Positions 1 to 9,904 of a stretch of DNA of 64,000 nt are shown here, one piece after another. The DNA comes from Rana temporaria. Taxonomy: Eukaryota; Chordata; Amphibia; Anura; Ranidae. Positions within the stretch are counted from its first letter, which is position 1. Every line of letters starts with the position of its first letter. A program made the position numbers and the translations under genes. The notes below the pieces were generated by a model. The model saw nothing but the letters and a program-made list of their open reading frames with translations, did not search any database and was not told the DNA's origin. The stretch spans positions 92,483,512 through 92,547,511 of the forward strand of contig NC_053499.1 of assembly GCF_905171775.1 (NCBI RefSeq), given 5' to 3'.

Positions 1-1084
1 ATTATTAACCCCCTAATGTGACCACCCCCACCCATGCCACCGCTTCACTGTCCCCACCTCTCCACCGCTAAATATGGCCTGAAACTACTCCCTCCCACTC
101 TACTGTCCTATCACCTTCGACCCCCCCCCCCCAAATTCGATCCCCTGCAGCCACCATTATAAGCTGGCATCCCTCCTCTGCCGCTCCCGCCGGCTTCAGG
201 TGCTGCTGGGGGTTGGGAGGGATCCAGATGTCCCCTCCCCCTATCACTCAGCCCCCCAATACCGGCCCCCGCACCCCCAATGACTGCATCTCTCCCTCCC
301 CCTCCTGCAGCTTTTGCTCCGGTAAGCTGACATGCTGGGGATTGCGGCGGGGGAAGTGGGAGCGATGCGGGTGATGTTTGGGCTTAGGGGGGCTTAGTAA
401 TCATGTGTTTACCACCCCCCTAAGTGCTGCATGCGCCCAGGGTGCCACAATCACTGTGATTGCTCCTATATGCCCACTGACATCTGATAATGGTAACCAC
501 GAGTGTTGCTATGTATCAGACTGTCAGTTTATAAATGAATGGAATCGCTATACAGATTCCATACATTCATTCAAGTAAAGTGATACAGAGAAAGGGACTA
601 TCTTCAGTTCCTTTCTCTGTCTCAAAAATAGAGATATGTGGGTCTGGTTAGACCTCTGATATCTCACCAAAGAACACTCCACCCCCCCTCCAAATATTTG
701 TTAACTCCATGCAGGTTAAGCTTTTATATTTAAGGATTTAGAAGGAATTTTGTAAAATTGGCTGTATTTTTATCTGCTAATGTTTTTAGTGCATTTTTTG
801 CAAATACTGTATATAAATTTGATAAACATTTGTCCAAATACCATGTGGGTCTAAAAAATCAGTAGAGCTTTCTTTTTATTCTACTGATCATGTGCTTTAA
901 GAAAATATATGGTTTGGGGGATCTTTCACAAATTCTGAAAGCTATAAGTGAAAAATAAAAAAAAAGCAAAGTGCAAAAAGGGTCTGGCCGCCTTAGTGTA
1001 CAAAATAGGGCACAGGGAAGCCCGGAGTGACATGACAAAAATGACAAATAACGGAGGGCTGGGCATAACAGTGTGAGGAGTAGT
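1..1084. other. No gene seen; pyrimidine-rich then AT-rich DNA
   Basis: The first 330 bases are C/T-rich with a C-run near 121-132. The rest is ordinary AT-rich sequence. A stem with one mismatch lies at about 586-623 (arms of 14 bases). Only very short open frames occur and none has a recognisable motif. It may be older repeat DNA or part of the flank of the Ngaro-type element that follows. Confidence 0.5.
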
Positions 1085-1162
1085 GCAACAGAGGGTTAAG
1101 GAAAGGAGGTGTTTCAGGGGAGTGGCCTTAGGAGGTTTGGTGACTGGGTGGGAGGAACCCCC

Positions 1163-1170
1163 TTTATAAG
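1163..1170 (+). promoter_or_regulatory. TATA-like box in the 5' end of the Ngaro-type element
   Basis: TTTATAAG sits between a run of C and a run of G, about 1.4 kb upstream of the gag-like frame. It is followed by a GC-rich leader containing a CACGTG E-box near 1185. This fits a 5' promoter but is inferred from sequence alone. Confidence 0.4.
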
Positions 1171-1179
1171 GGGGGCGGG

Positions 1180-2565
1180 GGCGCACGTGGGTCACTCGGA
1201 AAAGTTTAGCACGCTGGGAGGCAGGTTTTTCTCTGCTCCCAGCTTTCTTTAACACAGAGCTGAACCTGCTGTTAGCGTGGCTGCGGGCGGCAGCTGCATC
1301 CAAGGCCCCGGGCTGGATCTAGCTTCAGGTGGGTGGGCGGCTAGAGGACGAGGCGGGGGGTGGGTTGGGTACGGCTGCGACTCTGTCCCCACGCGCTGGG
1401 CGGTCCCTGCCGCCGCAGCGTTTATCACTAGGCCCTGGCTCCAATCCCAGCGCATGTCTGGGAGCCCCCAGGCGGACCCGGCGCCTCCGTCGGCTTGGCA
1501 CATGGAGTGATGGCGGGCGAATCCGTACATACGTTTGGGGTTCGGTGGGCGGAGCTTCGGCCCGTAATGGCGCCATCCTCGCCCGCGCGGCTGGGTCGAA
1601 CGGATTCATCGGTGCCCCCCCTCCGATGGGGCCATCCAGGGGGGATACGCAGCGCGGGGGGGCCGTGATTACACCGGCGGGCCGGCCAGGAACTCGGTCG
1701 CCGGTTACAAGGGCGGTTGAGTCGGGGGGCGGGGCTTAGGGCCGGAATGGCACCCGATCCTCGCCACGTGGTGGAGCAGCGTGCAGGGAGCGTCCCCCCC
1801 CCCCACCATTGGGACATCAGGGGGGATCACAACGGAAAGACGCGGGGGGTCGTCCAGGATCGCGACCACTGGTTCCAGGGCAAGGGGAGGCCTGAGTCCC
1901 CGGATCGGAGGGGGGAGGTCGAGCGGAGGTCCATTGGTGGGAGCGGCGTAATGGAGACGTCCACGGCGAGTGTGAGAGGACGATCCGCCGGGAGGCTGAG
2001 ATCTTCGGCCTCCAGGCCTTCCGCGCCTGGGAGGCAGATGTCAGCGTGGACGCCGGCCTCGGAAGATCGTTCGGGGGAAGAGGCATCGGGATCGTAGGAA
2101 GAGGGTCGCGTGAATGAGTCGCCTGCGGTGGGTTTGCCGGTCGGCTGTGAGGGACGTTCGCGCCCAGCCTGGTAAGTCCACTAACATTACTTCTGGGGAT
2201 TTTTGCTGCTGCATTGTGGGGGGCGGGGGTCCTCCTGTGATTGCGGGTAATGTGGGGGGTAATGGGTTTCAGCCAACCGGGGGCCCCGTATGTCGCCTGC
2301 TGCCCAGGGTTCCCCTGGGGGGCTTGCGGGATTTGTTGGGTGGTGTGAGGGACCTGGTACAGCATTGCTGGGGGGGGGGTTGGAGGATCGGCTGGGGGGG
2401 TTCTTGTGGCTGTTGGGGTACCTGCCCATTGGGGGGGGGGGGGGTGAGTACAAGGGTGGTGCCGGACAGTAGTTCTGGAAGTGACACGGGGGGGTGAGTA
2501 GACGGGGGGGGGTCAAGGCGGACGTAGTACGGATGGCTGATGCGGGAAAAAGGTGAGGTGTATGT
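1180..2565 (+). other. GC-rich leader with dense G-runs
   Basis: A CpG-rich stretch (about 1240-2100) is followed by a zone with many runs of four or more G on the + strand (about 2215-2515). No ORF here has recognisable homology, and the overlapping open frames on both strands are what GC-rich DNA produces by chance. It is probably the untranslated leader of the Ngaro-type element. The G-runs could form quadruplexes. Confidence 0.45.
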
Positions 2566-3000
2566 ATGTATGCTTTGAGGGGCCGCTGGGGGCTCATCGA
2601 AGCTGGGGTCAGGGAAAAATCGGGAAAGGTGAGTATGTGGAGAATTTTTCCCCTGTTGCCGTTAGGGAAGTTTAATTGGGACAGGGTGAAGCCGGACAGT
2701 TCTAAAAAAGACGACGAGGGGAAGAGAAGGTACAGGTTGATTCCGCGTACGTTCAGCAATTGGTTGCAGGCATTTGCGATCATGGCCAGCGTCATAGGGG
2801 AGAAGAGCCCGGAACACGGTTCTGCGCTTTTCAGTTATAGGGACGCTATAGGAGAAGCTTATCGGGTATTTGAGGTTTCAGGTTGGTTAAGGTATGGGAG
2901 CAGTTTCGCCAGCGGCAAAGTCTGGGAAACCTGTCGTTTTAAAAGCGATTGCTCCAGATGCGCAATGGAATGTAGGCTGCTGGGAGACAAGGTGTAGGTC
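2566..3000 (+). pseudogene. Gag-like protein of the Ngaro-type element (fragment)
   Basis: A 143-codon open frame. Its middle, P-R-T-F-S-N-W with A-F-x-I and later A-Y-R-V-F-E, resembles the helical gag-like region of vertebrate DIRS/Ngaro elements. That region normally ends in a cysteine-rich zinc knuckle of the type CRFKHxCSxC. Here C-R-F-K-S-D-C-S-R-C is visible just before the stop at 2995, so the C-terminal knuckle is partly preserved. In a working element this protein would package the RNA. The N-terminus is probably truncated or out of frame. Assignment is from motif memory, so moderate confidence. Confidence 0.55.
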
Positions 3001-3084
3001 CTCAGGCTGCTGATCGGGGGGGATTTTGGGGCGGAAGAAGGTTCAGCTAGGGGAGTTGCAGTCATTGCTAGCTAAGTTGACCTT

Positions 3085-3660
3085 TGCCGCCGTGCCATTC
3101 CCATGGGCAGGGTGTTCTGCCGACGGCTGTCGGCGGCTACAGTGGGGGCAAGGTCCCCGACTCCTTCCATTCGCTTGTCAGGGGATTTGACGGCAGCTCT
3201 TCAGGTGTGGCGCACCTTCTTGGAAGAGTACAATGGGCGGGCGCTTCGGATGTTGGGGCCGGTGAGTACCTTTGAGTCGTAGCGTCACAAGTGCGGCGGG
3301 CTCCATGGGTTACGGGGGCTTTCTTCAAGGGACAATGGAGCGGGGAGGCGTGGCCGGAGGCCCGGGTGGCGGCAGGTTTTAAAAGGCACCTGGTGCTGCA
3401 GGAGCTCTTTCACGTGGTGGTAGCGATCGAGCTGTGGGGGGAGGAGTGTAGGGATGCAAAAATCAGGTGGAGCTGTGACAATGTGGGGGTGGTGCATGTT
3501 ATTAACCGAGTTTCCGGATCCTCGTTGCCGGTGGTTCGGTTGCTGGGCCACCTCGTGTTGCGCTGTTTACAAGCTGAATATCTTGCTGAATATCTTGCTG
3601 TACACTGGGCACATTCCAGGGGTAGACAACGGACTCGCTGACGCCTGGTCTCGGTTTTCA
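3085..3660 (+). pseudogene. Remnant of RT thumb plus RNase H domain (Ngaro-type)
   Basis: Fragments in shifting frames match the end of a DIRS/Ngaro reverse transcriptase (R-R-L-S-A-A-T-V near 3120, then a W-F-L-x-x-Y-N-G-like segment near 3220). RNase H follows from about 3285. Visible RNase H motifs are S-C-D-N-V-G-V-V-H-V-I-N (second acidic residue) and G-V-D-N-G-L-A-D-A-W-S-R-F (third). The first acidic site, normally T-D-A-S-G-S, reads T-S-A-A-G-S, so the Asp is lost. The catalytic RT palm is absent. The domain would degrade the RNA strand during reverse transcription; this copy cannot. Confidence 0.68.
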
Positions 3661-3775
3661 GTGGGGACAGGTCAGAGAGCTGGCTCTGCAGGCAGACAGA
3701 GAAGGGGTCCCTGGCCCGGGGTGGATGGGGGGCATTGCCTTGGGATCGCCGCAAGCGTGATCTGGAGGTCGGTAA

Positions 3776-4610
3776 GTGGGCCCACGTGGGCGGCATACAC
3801 AAAAGTAGGGGACGAATGGTCTGTGTTCAAATGGCGGGAGGATGCCGAGCTGGGGGAGGTGGAGCTGGGTTGGTTGGTGGTGTATTTTTTTTTTTTTTGG
3901 GTCTGGACAGAGGAAAAGAAAAGGGGGGGTCGGCCTTGAAAATGAAGTTGGCGGGTTTTGCCTTTTGTTTAAGTGGGAGGGCCGGGCCGATCTTACAAAG
4001 TTTTTGGGTAAAACAGGCGGGTAAGGATTACAGAAAAATCGGTGATCAGAGACAGGTGAATTTTCGGTTTGCTGAAGATTTGTGGTGTTCTGGGGGACAT
4101 CTGGTCATCTAGTATGTGGTGTGTTTTTGTTAAATGCGTTTTTGTGGGGGCGAGTTGGTTAGCCCTTCCAGAAAGGTGGCGGGAGGTCTAAGGGTAGAGG
4201 CTGTGCAGTCGTTGGTGGACAGCGGGGTCTTCGGCTTCGTCGGTCCAGAACGGAGCCGAGGGGAAAAGGGGGTGGATACGTTTTGTATCCTTGGTCGGGT
4301 TCGGGGGGTCTGCCCTGTGCGGACGGTGCGGGAGTTTTTTCTAACGATGCGCCCTGGGTTGGAGGGGCCCTTCTTTATGCATGGGGATGGTTAGTTTGTG
4401 TCACGGTTTCAGTTGGGACAGGTGTTTAAGAAATGTCTGAAAACAGCTGGGTTTGCTGAGTTACAATCTACCTCACACTCCTTCCGCTTCGGGGCGGCCC
4501 GGTGCGGGTTGGATGAGGTGGCGGTCAAAAAGGATCGGGTGGTGGGGAATCTAGAAGATTTCGTTCTTATGTGCGCCCACACATGGCACTGGATTGAGGT
4601 GTGGTGGTGA
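3776..4610 (+). pseudogene. Tyrosine recombinase/integrase remnant (Ngaro-type)
   Basis: The N-terminal SAM-like part begins at P-T-W-A-A-Y-T-K-V-G-D-E-W (about 3782), as in DIRS/Ngaro recombinases. The C-terminal part includes the segment ending in S-T-S-H-S-F-R-F-G-A-A (about 4465-4500), which carries the H-x-x-R pair of the active site. A TAG near 4393 and frame changes in 3880-4140 break the gene. I could not find a clear catalytic tyrosine in frame near 4570. In the family this enzyme integrates a circular DNA intermediate without target duplication. It is a strong class marker even in this decayed state. Confidence 0.7.
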
Positions 4611-4689
4611 GGTATGGACTGGAGGATGTGGGTTCATGATATTCCGGAGTGTTGTGGCGTGATTATCACTGTTGTTTGTTTTCAGATGG

Positions 4690-5845
4690 AGGTCACTCAC
4701 GCCTAGTGTGGATCATGGGGGCATTCTTTTGTTTTGTCTGCAGGGGGGGGGCAAGGAGAGCGGATGCTAGGCCCGAAGGTAGACAGTTGGGGATTTCCAG
4801 GCGGGAGGTGAGAATGCGTTGGTTGGGGATTCCTGGGATGAGGTAGGTGTGACGGTATCGGTATGATATCCCCGTCAAGCATTCCCTCCTCTCCATACAA
4901 GAACATCACAGGATCCCCCACACATGAGTCAAGACTGGATGCTGGAACCAAGACTGATTTATTGGCAGCTTGCTGCTGGTTATAAATACAGTTTTACAAG
5001 CTAAATCCTTAATCAAGGAACAATGGGAGCTCCACCCCCTTTTCACCCACTCTGGAGTTCTCATACAGAATATAGCCAGACAATTCGGAGCCGACCTGAG
5101 ACACATTTTCTTTAAATAATGACATCAGGGAAGTTAATTACAAGGTGTACAGAACAGATTAGCTGGGCAGCCTGGCACCGCATAATGAAGCAATCAGAAT
5201 ACATAACATGAGTCACCTCTAATCACAGTAAACAGGTTTAACATCCCTTTGAAATAAGAAACTAGCTGCAGACGGGTCATTAACATGTCAATAGCTTGTA
5301 ACACATGAATCCATTTTACCTCTAACCCACAATTTAACCAAGCAGGGAGATTTACACTGACATATCCTTCACAGTAGGGCAGGGTGCTGCCGGAGGTGCA
5401 GCGCTATGCCCGGCTTGACCGGCCGCCCGACGTGTCAGTTTTACATGTGGGGACAGCGACTTGGGGGATTCGGCCAATGGGGGATTTTGATCTCCGCCGT
5501 TAAGGCGAACGTACTCACGCTCGGGCAGTTTTTTCCAGGGATGTTGCGGGTGTGGGCTGACATGGTCGCTCGGACCACCTGCCGCATTGCAAGGTCAGTG
5601 GCTATCTAGGGGGACAAGGTGGGGGGAAGTTTGTGGCTAAGCATGGAGGTTTGTGGTTCGTCACACGGAGTTGGAGGTTAATGAGGGTCTGTACCTGCTT
5701 GGAGATGGTGTTTCACCTAACCGTTGTGGGTATGGATTTGGGGGTACGAGGTTTGCAGGAGGGGATCTAGAGGGCCCTGCAGGTGTGGAGGGGTCCGTAA
5801 GGGGGTTCCCCTTCCGGCCTGTGGCGGTGTCCTTTGGTCTTTGAT
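4690..5845 (+). pseudogene. SGNH/GDSL hydrolase domain remnant, split by a solo LTR
   Basis: Left part (about 4706-4842): V-W-I-M-G near the usual block I, then R-M-R-W-L-G-I-P-G-M-R. The right part resumes at 5379 with L-P-E-V-Q-R-Y-A-R-L, then G-D-S-D-L-G where the family has a G-G-N-D-L-G block, then V-W-A-D-M-V-A-R. A later frame (5653-5844) contains G-D-G-V-S-P-N where the family has D-G-V-H-L-N, so the catalytic His is gone. Hydrolase-like ORFs are known from vertebrate Ngaro elements but their role in transposition is unclear. Several frameshifts are present in addition to the LTR insertion. Confidence 0.68.
4848..5373 (-). mobile_element. Solo LTR (526 bp) with 5-bp target duplication
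   Basis: Begins TGTGAC, ends TTCACA, and is flanked by a perfect GTAGG duplication (4843-4847 and 5374-5378), the signature of an LTR retrotransposon or endogenous retrovirus reduced to one LTR. The minus strand has a TATA-like TATTTATA followed by AATAAA, so I favour minus orientation, without certainty. It interrupts the SGNH domain of the Ngaro-type element and is therefore younger than that element. Confidence 0.85.
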
Positions 5846-6260
5846 GGTGACAGTTAACAGATGGAATGGAAATGGTGGGGGGGCTCATCGGTGGGATGAC
5901 CCCCGTATGGTGTTATTCCGGTGGAACGGTGTCCGCTGGAATACGGTTATGTACACTGCGGTGTAAAAGGGGTGTCTCCGAGCTGGAGTCGGCTGGGGGC
6001 CGGATATGGTGATGGTAACGCAGTGTAATGGAAAATAAAAAGGTTTAAGTGGGGTTGCTGTCAAAGACCAAATTGGACGGGTGTTAATAAAGTTATTTTG
6101 GTTAAATGTTAATGAATAAAGTTTTGGTTACTTGAAATTATTTAATTTTGATTTAAATATTTGATTTGGTTTGAAAAATAAATAGGCTGTCGTGGCCGAC
6201 TTTACTCCAACTCCTGTGTCTATCTCGTTAATGGGAAACTGGGGAAATGTTTAAAGAATT
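5846..6260 (+). other. AT-rich 3' tail of the Ngaro-type element
   Basis: After the last hydrolase fragment the sequence becomes AT-rich with several AATAAA motifs (for example in 6021-6035, 6080-6120 and 6175-6185), then a short unique stretch. This fits the 3' untranslated and terminal region of the element. No gene is seen. Confidence 0.45.
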
Positions 6261-7269
6261 TGGCGGGTTCTAAAAGGTGGGAGTAAAAGGTTGAACTATC
6301 TAATCTACACTAGTCAAGGGCCTGGCAGCAGTGGCGTATCTAGGGTATGGAAGCCATGGCAAGTGCCATATGAAGGGGGCGCTCATGAGCAGGGACACCA
6401 GCATGAAAGTTCTTCACTGAATTTAAAAGTAGAGTTTTTAAACTTCTCCCTGTTCCTACTTGCTTTAAGGGAGGATGCAATTACAGTTTCCTGGGTCCCA
6501 TCAGGTCAAAATAGGGGCCCAAGAAGTGAGCGTAAAGAAGGGACTTTTTCTTCATTTTCGGGGCGCATGTACATCAAGCCGCCCCGCTACTCAATTGGTA
6601 CTGGCTGACGGTGACGGAGTGATGCTCTTCTCTGCTCCCATCCTCAGGTGCTGAGATACAAGTGCTTCTGACATGGAACAGCTGGAGGGGAGAGCGGCTG
6701 CATGTGCCGAGCTCCACACAGATTGGCAGTGGAGACTGTCAGTCTGCATTGTGTCCTGGCTGATGGTGCAAGTTGTAGGAGTTGTGTGTGCAGGGAGGCT
6801 GAGATCGGAGGAGGGGGGGTAATAAAGTCGGGGTCTGGCATCCAAGCACACAGAGCAGCAGGACAGGACAAATCATTGATAACACTGCCCAGCTTATATG
6901 GAGCTTGGCATCCCTGGATCCCTGTAGACATGCCTGCTTATCACTCCAAGGCTAAGGCTGCTCTGTGCAATGCATGGTGAGCATCAAAGTTAATTGTGTA
7001 CATAGAAAGATCCCCCCCACAGATATGACTGACCCAGGCAAAGACCGGCTGTAACTCCGCTTCTTACAGGAGGAAGAAGCTAGCAGGATCCTGGAGGTCC
7101 TGAACTGAGGAGGATAGAGTGGGATAGAGACTCAGGTAGGCAGTGATAGGGTCAGTGCAAAGTAGTAGAGCTTACATTCTACCTCCAAGTCACCATACAA
7201 GTCTGTATGAATGCATTCCTGTTTTGTCACAATATTCACAGTATAATTTTTCAGAGAAGAACCTTCTTC
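6261..7269. other. Unassigned DNA with a decayed repeat fragment
   Basis: Near 6331 the sequence CAGTGGCGTATCTAGGG looks like the terminus of a common amphibian/fish hAT-type repeat, but no matching opposite end is found within 1 kb. Open frames here are short and carry no motif. Nothing else can be supported. Confidence 0.35.
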
Positions 7270-7272
7270 TAA

Positions 7273-7671
7273 GGGCCCTTTCACACGTGGCGGATCAGTA
7301 ATGATCTGCCTCCGTGTGTCCGTCAGCTCAGCGAGGATCGCTCCGTAAAATCCCCGCTGAGCCGTCAGCTGACAGGGCGGTCCCCGCACACTGTGCAGGG
7401 ACCGCCCTGTCTTTTTTCCGCTCTCCCCTATGGGGGGATCGGATGAACACGGACCGTGTGTCCGTGTTCATCCGATCTGCAGATGGAAGAAAAAATAGGA
7501 TTTTCTTCCGTCCGCAAAATCGGATCTTTGCGGAGGCGGGTGATTACGGGTGTCAGCGGATGTTCATCTGCTGACACCCGCAATCCCATAGGGACCAATG
7601 TATGTCCCGTTTTCATCCGTAGACGGATGGATGAAAATGCGGACATGCGGTCCGCACATGTGAAAGGGGCC
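7273..7671. mobile_element. PIF/Harbinger-like MITE (399 bp), TSD TAA
   Basis: Termini GGGCCCTTTCACA and TGTGAAAGGGGCC are inverted repeats flanked by TAA on both sides (7270-7272 and 7672-7674). A 3-bp TWA duplication is characteristic of PIF/Harbinger. The interior contains perfect stems: 14 bp at 7371-7411, 17 bp at 7437-7477, and 10 bp at 7548-7579. It has no coding capacity. A relative with the same termini lies at 21904-22333. Confidence 0.82.
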
Positions 7672-7674
7672 TAA

Positions 7675-7957
7675 GGCTGCTGCCAAGTGGGAGACTCTGT
7701 TGCTAGTAACAAAGGCTCAGTGGCAGAGAACCTTCGACCTACCTCTATGGAATTGCTTCCTCTCTGAATACTACATAATCTTTATCACTAGCAATGGGAG
7801 TGATTCCAGAGGGACCAACTGGCAGCCTTGTTTCGATCCTGCTGGTAGTTCATTTTGACTGGCATAAAAGGCGCATGCATGGAGAAGCATTGAGACATGG
7901 GGCAGAGCAGTCACACTTAGAGAGAGCTTCAGTCTTCACAGGGCTCTCAGCCACACC
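7675..7957. other. DNA left of hAT-1, probably 5' flank or leader of the host L1
   Basis: This stretch continues after hAT-1 at 18531 across a perfect 8-bp duplication (GCCACACC, 7950-7957 and 18531-18538), so before that insertion it joined the DNA leading into the host L1 ORF1. I see no gene in it. Whether it is L1 5'UTR or unrelated flank cannot be decided from this window. Confidence 0.5.
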
Positions 7958-8008
7958 TAGGGTTGCCACCTTTTCATCAAGCCAAACCCGAACACATTAG
8001 CAGCGCAC

Positions 8009-8010
<2 letters not shown>

Positions 8011-8044
<34 letters not shown>

Positions 8045-8045
8045 T
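8011..8045. repeat. (TG/AT)n microsatellite
   Basis: An alternating GT then AT dinucleotide run inside the left end of hAT-1. Confidence 0.9.
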
Positions 8046-8187
8046 TTATTATTTTTGTAGTACATTAACCACTTGCCGCCCGCCAATGACAGATTGACGA
8101 CTGCAAAGTGGTTGCTTAATCCTCACTGGATGTCATATGACGTCCTCAGGATATTGAGCCCCCGGGGGCGCGCATCGCGGCGATCGT

Positions 8188-8351
8188 TGTTGCAGGGTGT
8201 CAGTCTGACACCCCGCAACACCAATCTAGGTAAAGTGTCTCTCACGGAGACACTTTACAATGTGATCAGCCGTGTCCAATCACGGCTGATCACGATGTAA
8301 ACAGGAAGAGCCGTTGATGGCTCTTCCTCACTCGCGTCTGACAGACGCGAG
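8188..8351. repeat. Row of five consecutive hairpins (copy 1)
   Basis: Five stem-loops follow each other almost without spacer: 8188-8220 (one mismatch), 8230-8258 (12-bp perfect stem, 5-nt loop), 8262-8293 (13-bp perfect stem, 6-nt loop), 8303-8328 (10-bp perfect stem), and 8331-8351. In copy 2 the first three are at 36798-36830, 36840-36868 and 36872-36903; the last two are degenerate there. Confidence 0.85.
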
Positions 8352-8512
8352 CCGATCGGCGGCTCTCCTGACAGGGGGGTTCACGCTGATTGTTTATCAG
8401 TGCAGCCCCCCCTTGGATCGCCACACTGGACCACCAGGGAATTAAAAAAAAAAAAAAAATGGGCAAAAAAAAAATTGTAAAAAAAGATGCCAATCAGTGC
8501 CCACAAATGGGC

Positions 8513-8785
8513 ACTGATTGGCAACATGGATCCATCAGTGCCACCCCACAGTGTCCATCAGTGCCACCCCACAGTGCCAATCCATGCCCAGTGCCCACCT
8601 ATCAGTGCCCATCTGTGCCACCTATAAGTACCCATCAGTGCCACCCATCAGTGCCGCATACCAGTGCCCATCAGTGCCACATACCAGCATTGCCCATCAG
8701 TGCTACCTTATCGGTGCCCATCAGTACTACCTTATCGGTGCCACCTCTTTGGTGCCCATCAGTGCCGCCATATCAGTGCCCGTAA
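8513..8785. repeat. Degenerate CAGTGCC minisatellite in TTAA element copy 1
   Basis: Irregular repeats of a roughly 15-22-bp unit containing CCATCAGTGCCACC. The same array, with a different unit composition, is at about 37198-37500 in copy 2. The open frames over it are repeat artefacts, not genes. Confidence 0.8.
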
Positions 8786-9299
8786 TTGAAAGAGAAAACT
8801 TACTTATTTACAAAAAAATTAACAGAAAAAAATCAATACACTTTTTTTTTTTTTTTTTTTCTCAATTTTCAGTCTTTTTTTAGTTGTTGCGCAAAAAAAA
8901 AGTCGCAGAGGTGATCAAATACCACCAAAAGAAAGCTCTATTTGTGGGGGGAAAAAGGACGCCAATTTTATTTGGGTACAGTGTAGCATGACCGCGCAAT
9001 TGTCATTCAAAGTGCGACATGGCTGAAAGCTGAAAATTGGCTTGGGCGGGAAGGTGCGTAAGTGCCCTGTATGGAAGTGGTTGAATTCCTTACCTCTGTA
9101 CAAAGCAATGCACAGCTAATTTTTATTTTTTTATGTAGTATATATTTTTGTGATTAAAAAAAAATTCTAATCATAAGGAGTTAATCACAAAAGTCCCCCT
9201 TTATATCAGAGTCAACCGTGTTCTCCTTTAGATCTGAATCCACAGAGTTCCCAATTACATTTGAATGCACAGGGTTCTGCAGAAGAGAAGTGAAAAAGG

Positions 9300-9562
9300 T
9301 ATGCTGGGGCAGTATGTACAAGAGAGGAGTGCAGAGGGTATGCTGGGGCAGTATGTACAAGAGAGGAGTGCAGATGGTATGATGGGGGCAGTATGTACAG
9401 GAGAGGAGTGCAGAGGGTATGCTGGGGCAGTATGTACAGGAGAGGAGTGCAGAGGGTATGATGGGGGCAGTATGTACAGGAGAGAAGTGCAGAGGGTATG
9501 ATGGGCGCAGTTAGTACAGGAGAGCAGGTTGGAAGGTATGACGGTGGCAGTATAGGAGGGAT
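9300..9562. repeat. 39-40-bp minisatellite, about 6.5 units
   Basis: Units begin TATGCTGGGGCAGTATGTAC and continue with a purine-rich half (GAGAGGAGTGCAGAGG). The unit alternates between 39 and 40 bp by one G, so no reading frame is kept. It belongs to the body of hAT-1, left of L1-A. Confidence 0.88.
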
Positions 9563-9702
9563 TTCTTGCAGTGTCTATGGGGTAATCAGGAAGTGATGTT
9601 GGGAAGATAAGGGAAGGAAAGTGGCCGGACCTTGAGGGAAATGGACGCTTAGCTTCAGAGCTCCTGTCACCCCGGGACAACTTTAGCCTGAAATGGATCA
9701 CT

Positions 9703-9904
9703 CAGCCTGAATTTAGCGACACTTTCGGTATGGGTACTGCCTCTAGGTCATCCTCTACCTCAAGATCCCGTTCGCCCAGGGAAAATAGCGGTACTATCCC
9801 GGCCAGCCTGAATTTAGCGACACTTTCGGTATGGGTACTGCCTCTAGGTCATCCTCTACCTCAAGATCCCGTTCGCCCAGGGAAAATAGCGGTACTATCC
9901 CGGA
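9703..9904. repeat. 101-bp tandem duplication spanning the ORF1 start
   Basis: Two near-identical 101-bp units (9703-9803 and 9804-9904) each include the ATG and first codons of ORF1. Because 101 is not a multiple of 3, translation from the upstream ATG (9730) runs into a wrong frame and stops at 10086, while the downstream ATG (9831) opens the true ORF1. Confidence 0.88.

Larger units (their letters stand above)
1085..6260 (+). mobile_element. Degenerate Ngaro/DIRS-type tyrosine-recombinase retrotransposon
   Basis: The domains lie in the order known for vertebrate Ngaro-type elements: gag-like (2566-3000), end of reverse transcriptase plus RNase H (about 3085-3660), tyrosine recombinase (about 3776-4610), SGNH hydrolase (about 4690-5845), then an AT-rich tail with several AATAAA motifs. 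The RT palm with its catalytic motif is missing between about 3000 and 3085. All reading frames are broken by shifts and stops, so this is a dead copy. A solo LTR has inserted into the hydrolase region. Outer limits are estimates, because I could not identify the split direct repeats expected at the ends of this class. Confidence 0.72.
8069..9080. mobile_element. TTAA-flanked non-autonomous element, copy 1 (1,012 bp)
   Basis: Starts CCACTTGCCGCC directly after TTAA (8065-8068) and ends GGAAGTGG before a mutated TTGA (9081-9084). Copy 2 at 36669-37789 has intact TTAA on both sides. TTAA duplication suggests piggyBac-type or another TTAA-targeting superfamily. The left part carries a row of perfect short hairpins, the middle an imperfect CAGTGCC-type minisatellite, and the right part a poly-A/poly-T segment with no ORF. 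I recall this repeat as abundant in ranid frogs. Confidence 0.75.

Noticed and set aside
1249..2365. Overlapping long frames on both strands near 1.2-2.4 kb
   Set aside because: CpG- and GC-rich sequence lacks stop codons by composition. No frame shows a motif or start context that stands out.
6331..6600. Complete hAT element starting at CAGTGGCG
   Set aside because: No inverse terminus or 8-bp duplication found, so only a possible fragment is noted.
9300..9562. CRISPR-like array
   Set aside because: Units are contiguous 39-40-bp tandem repeats with no unique spacers, in a vertebrate TE.
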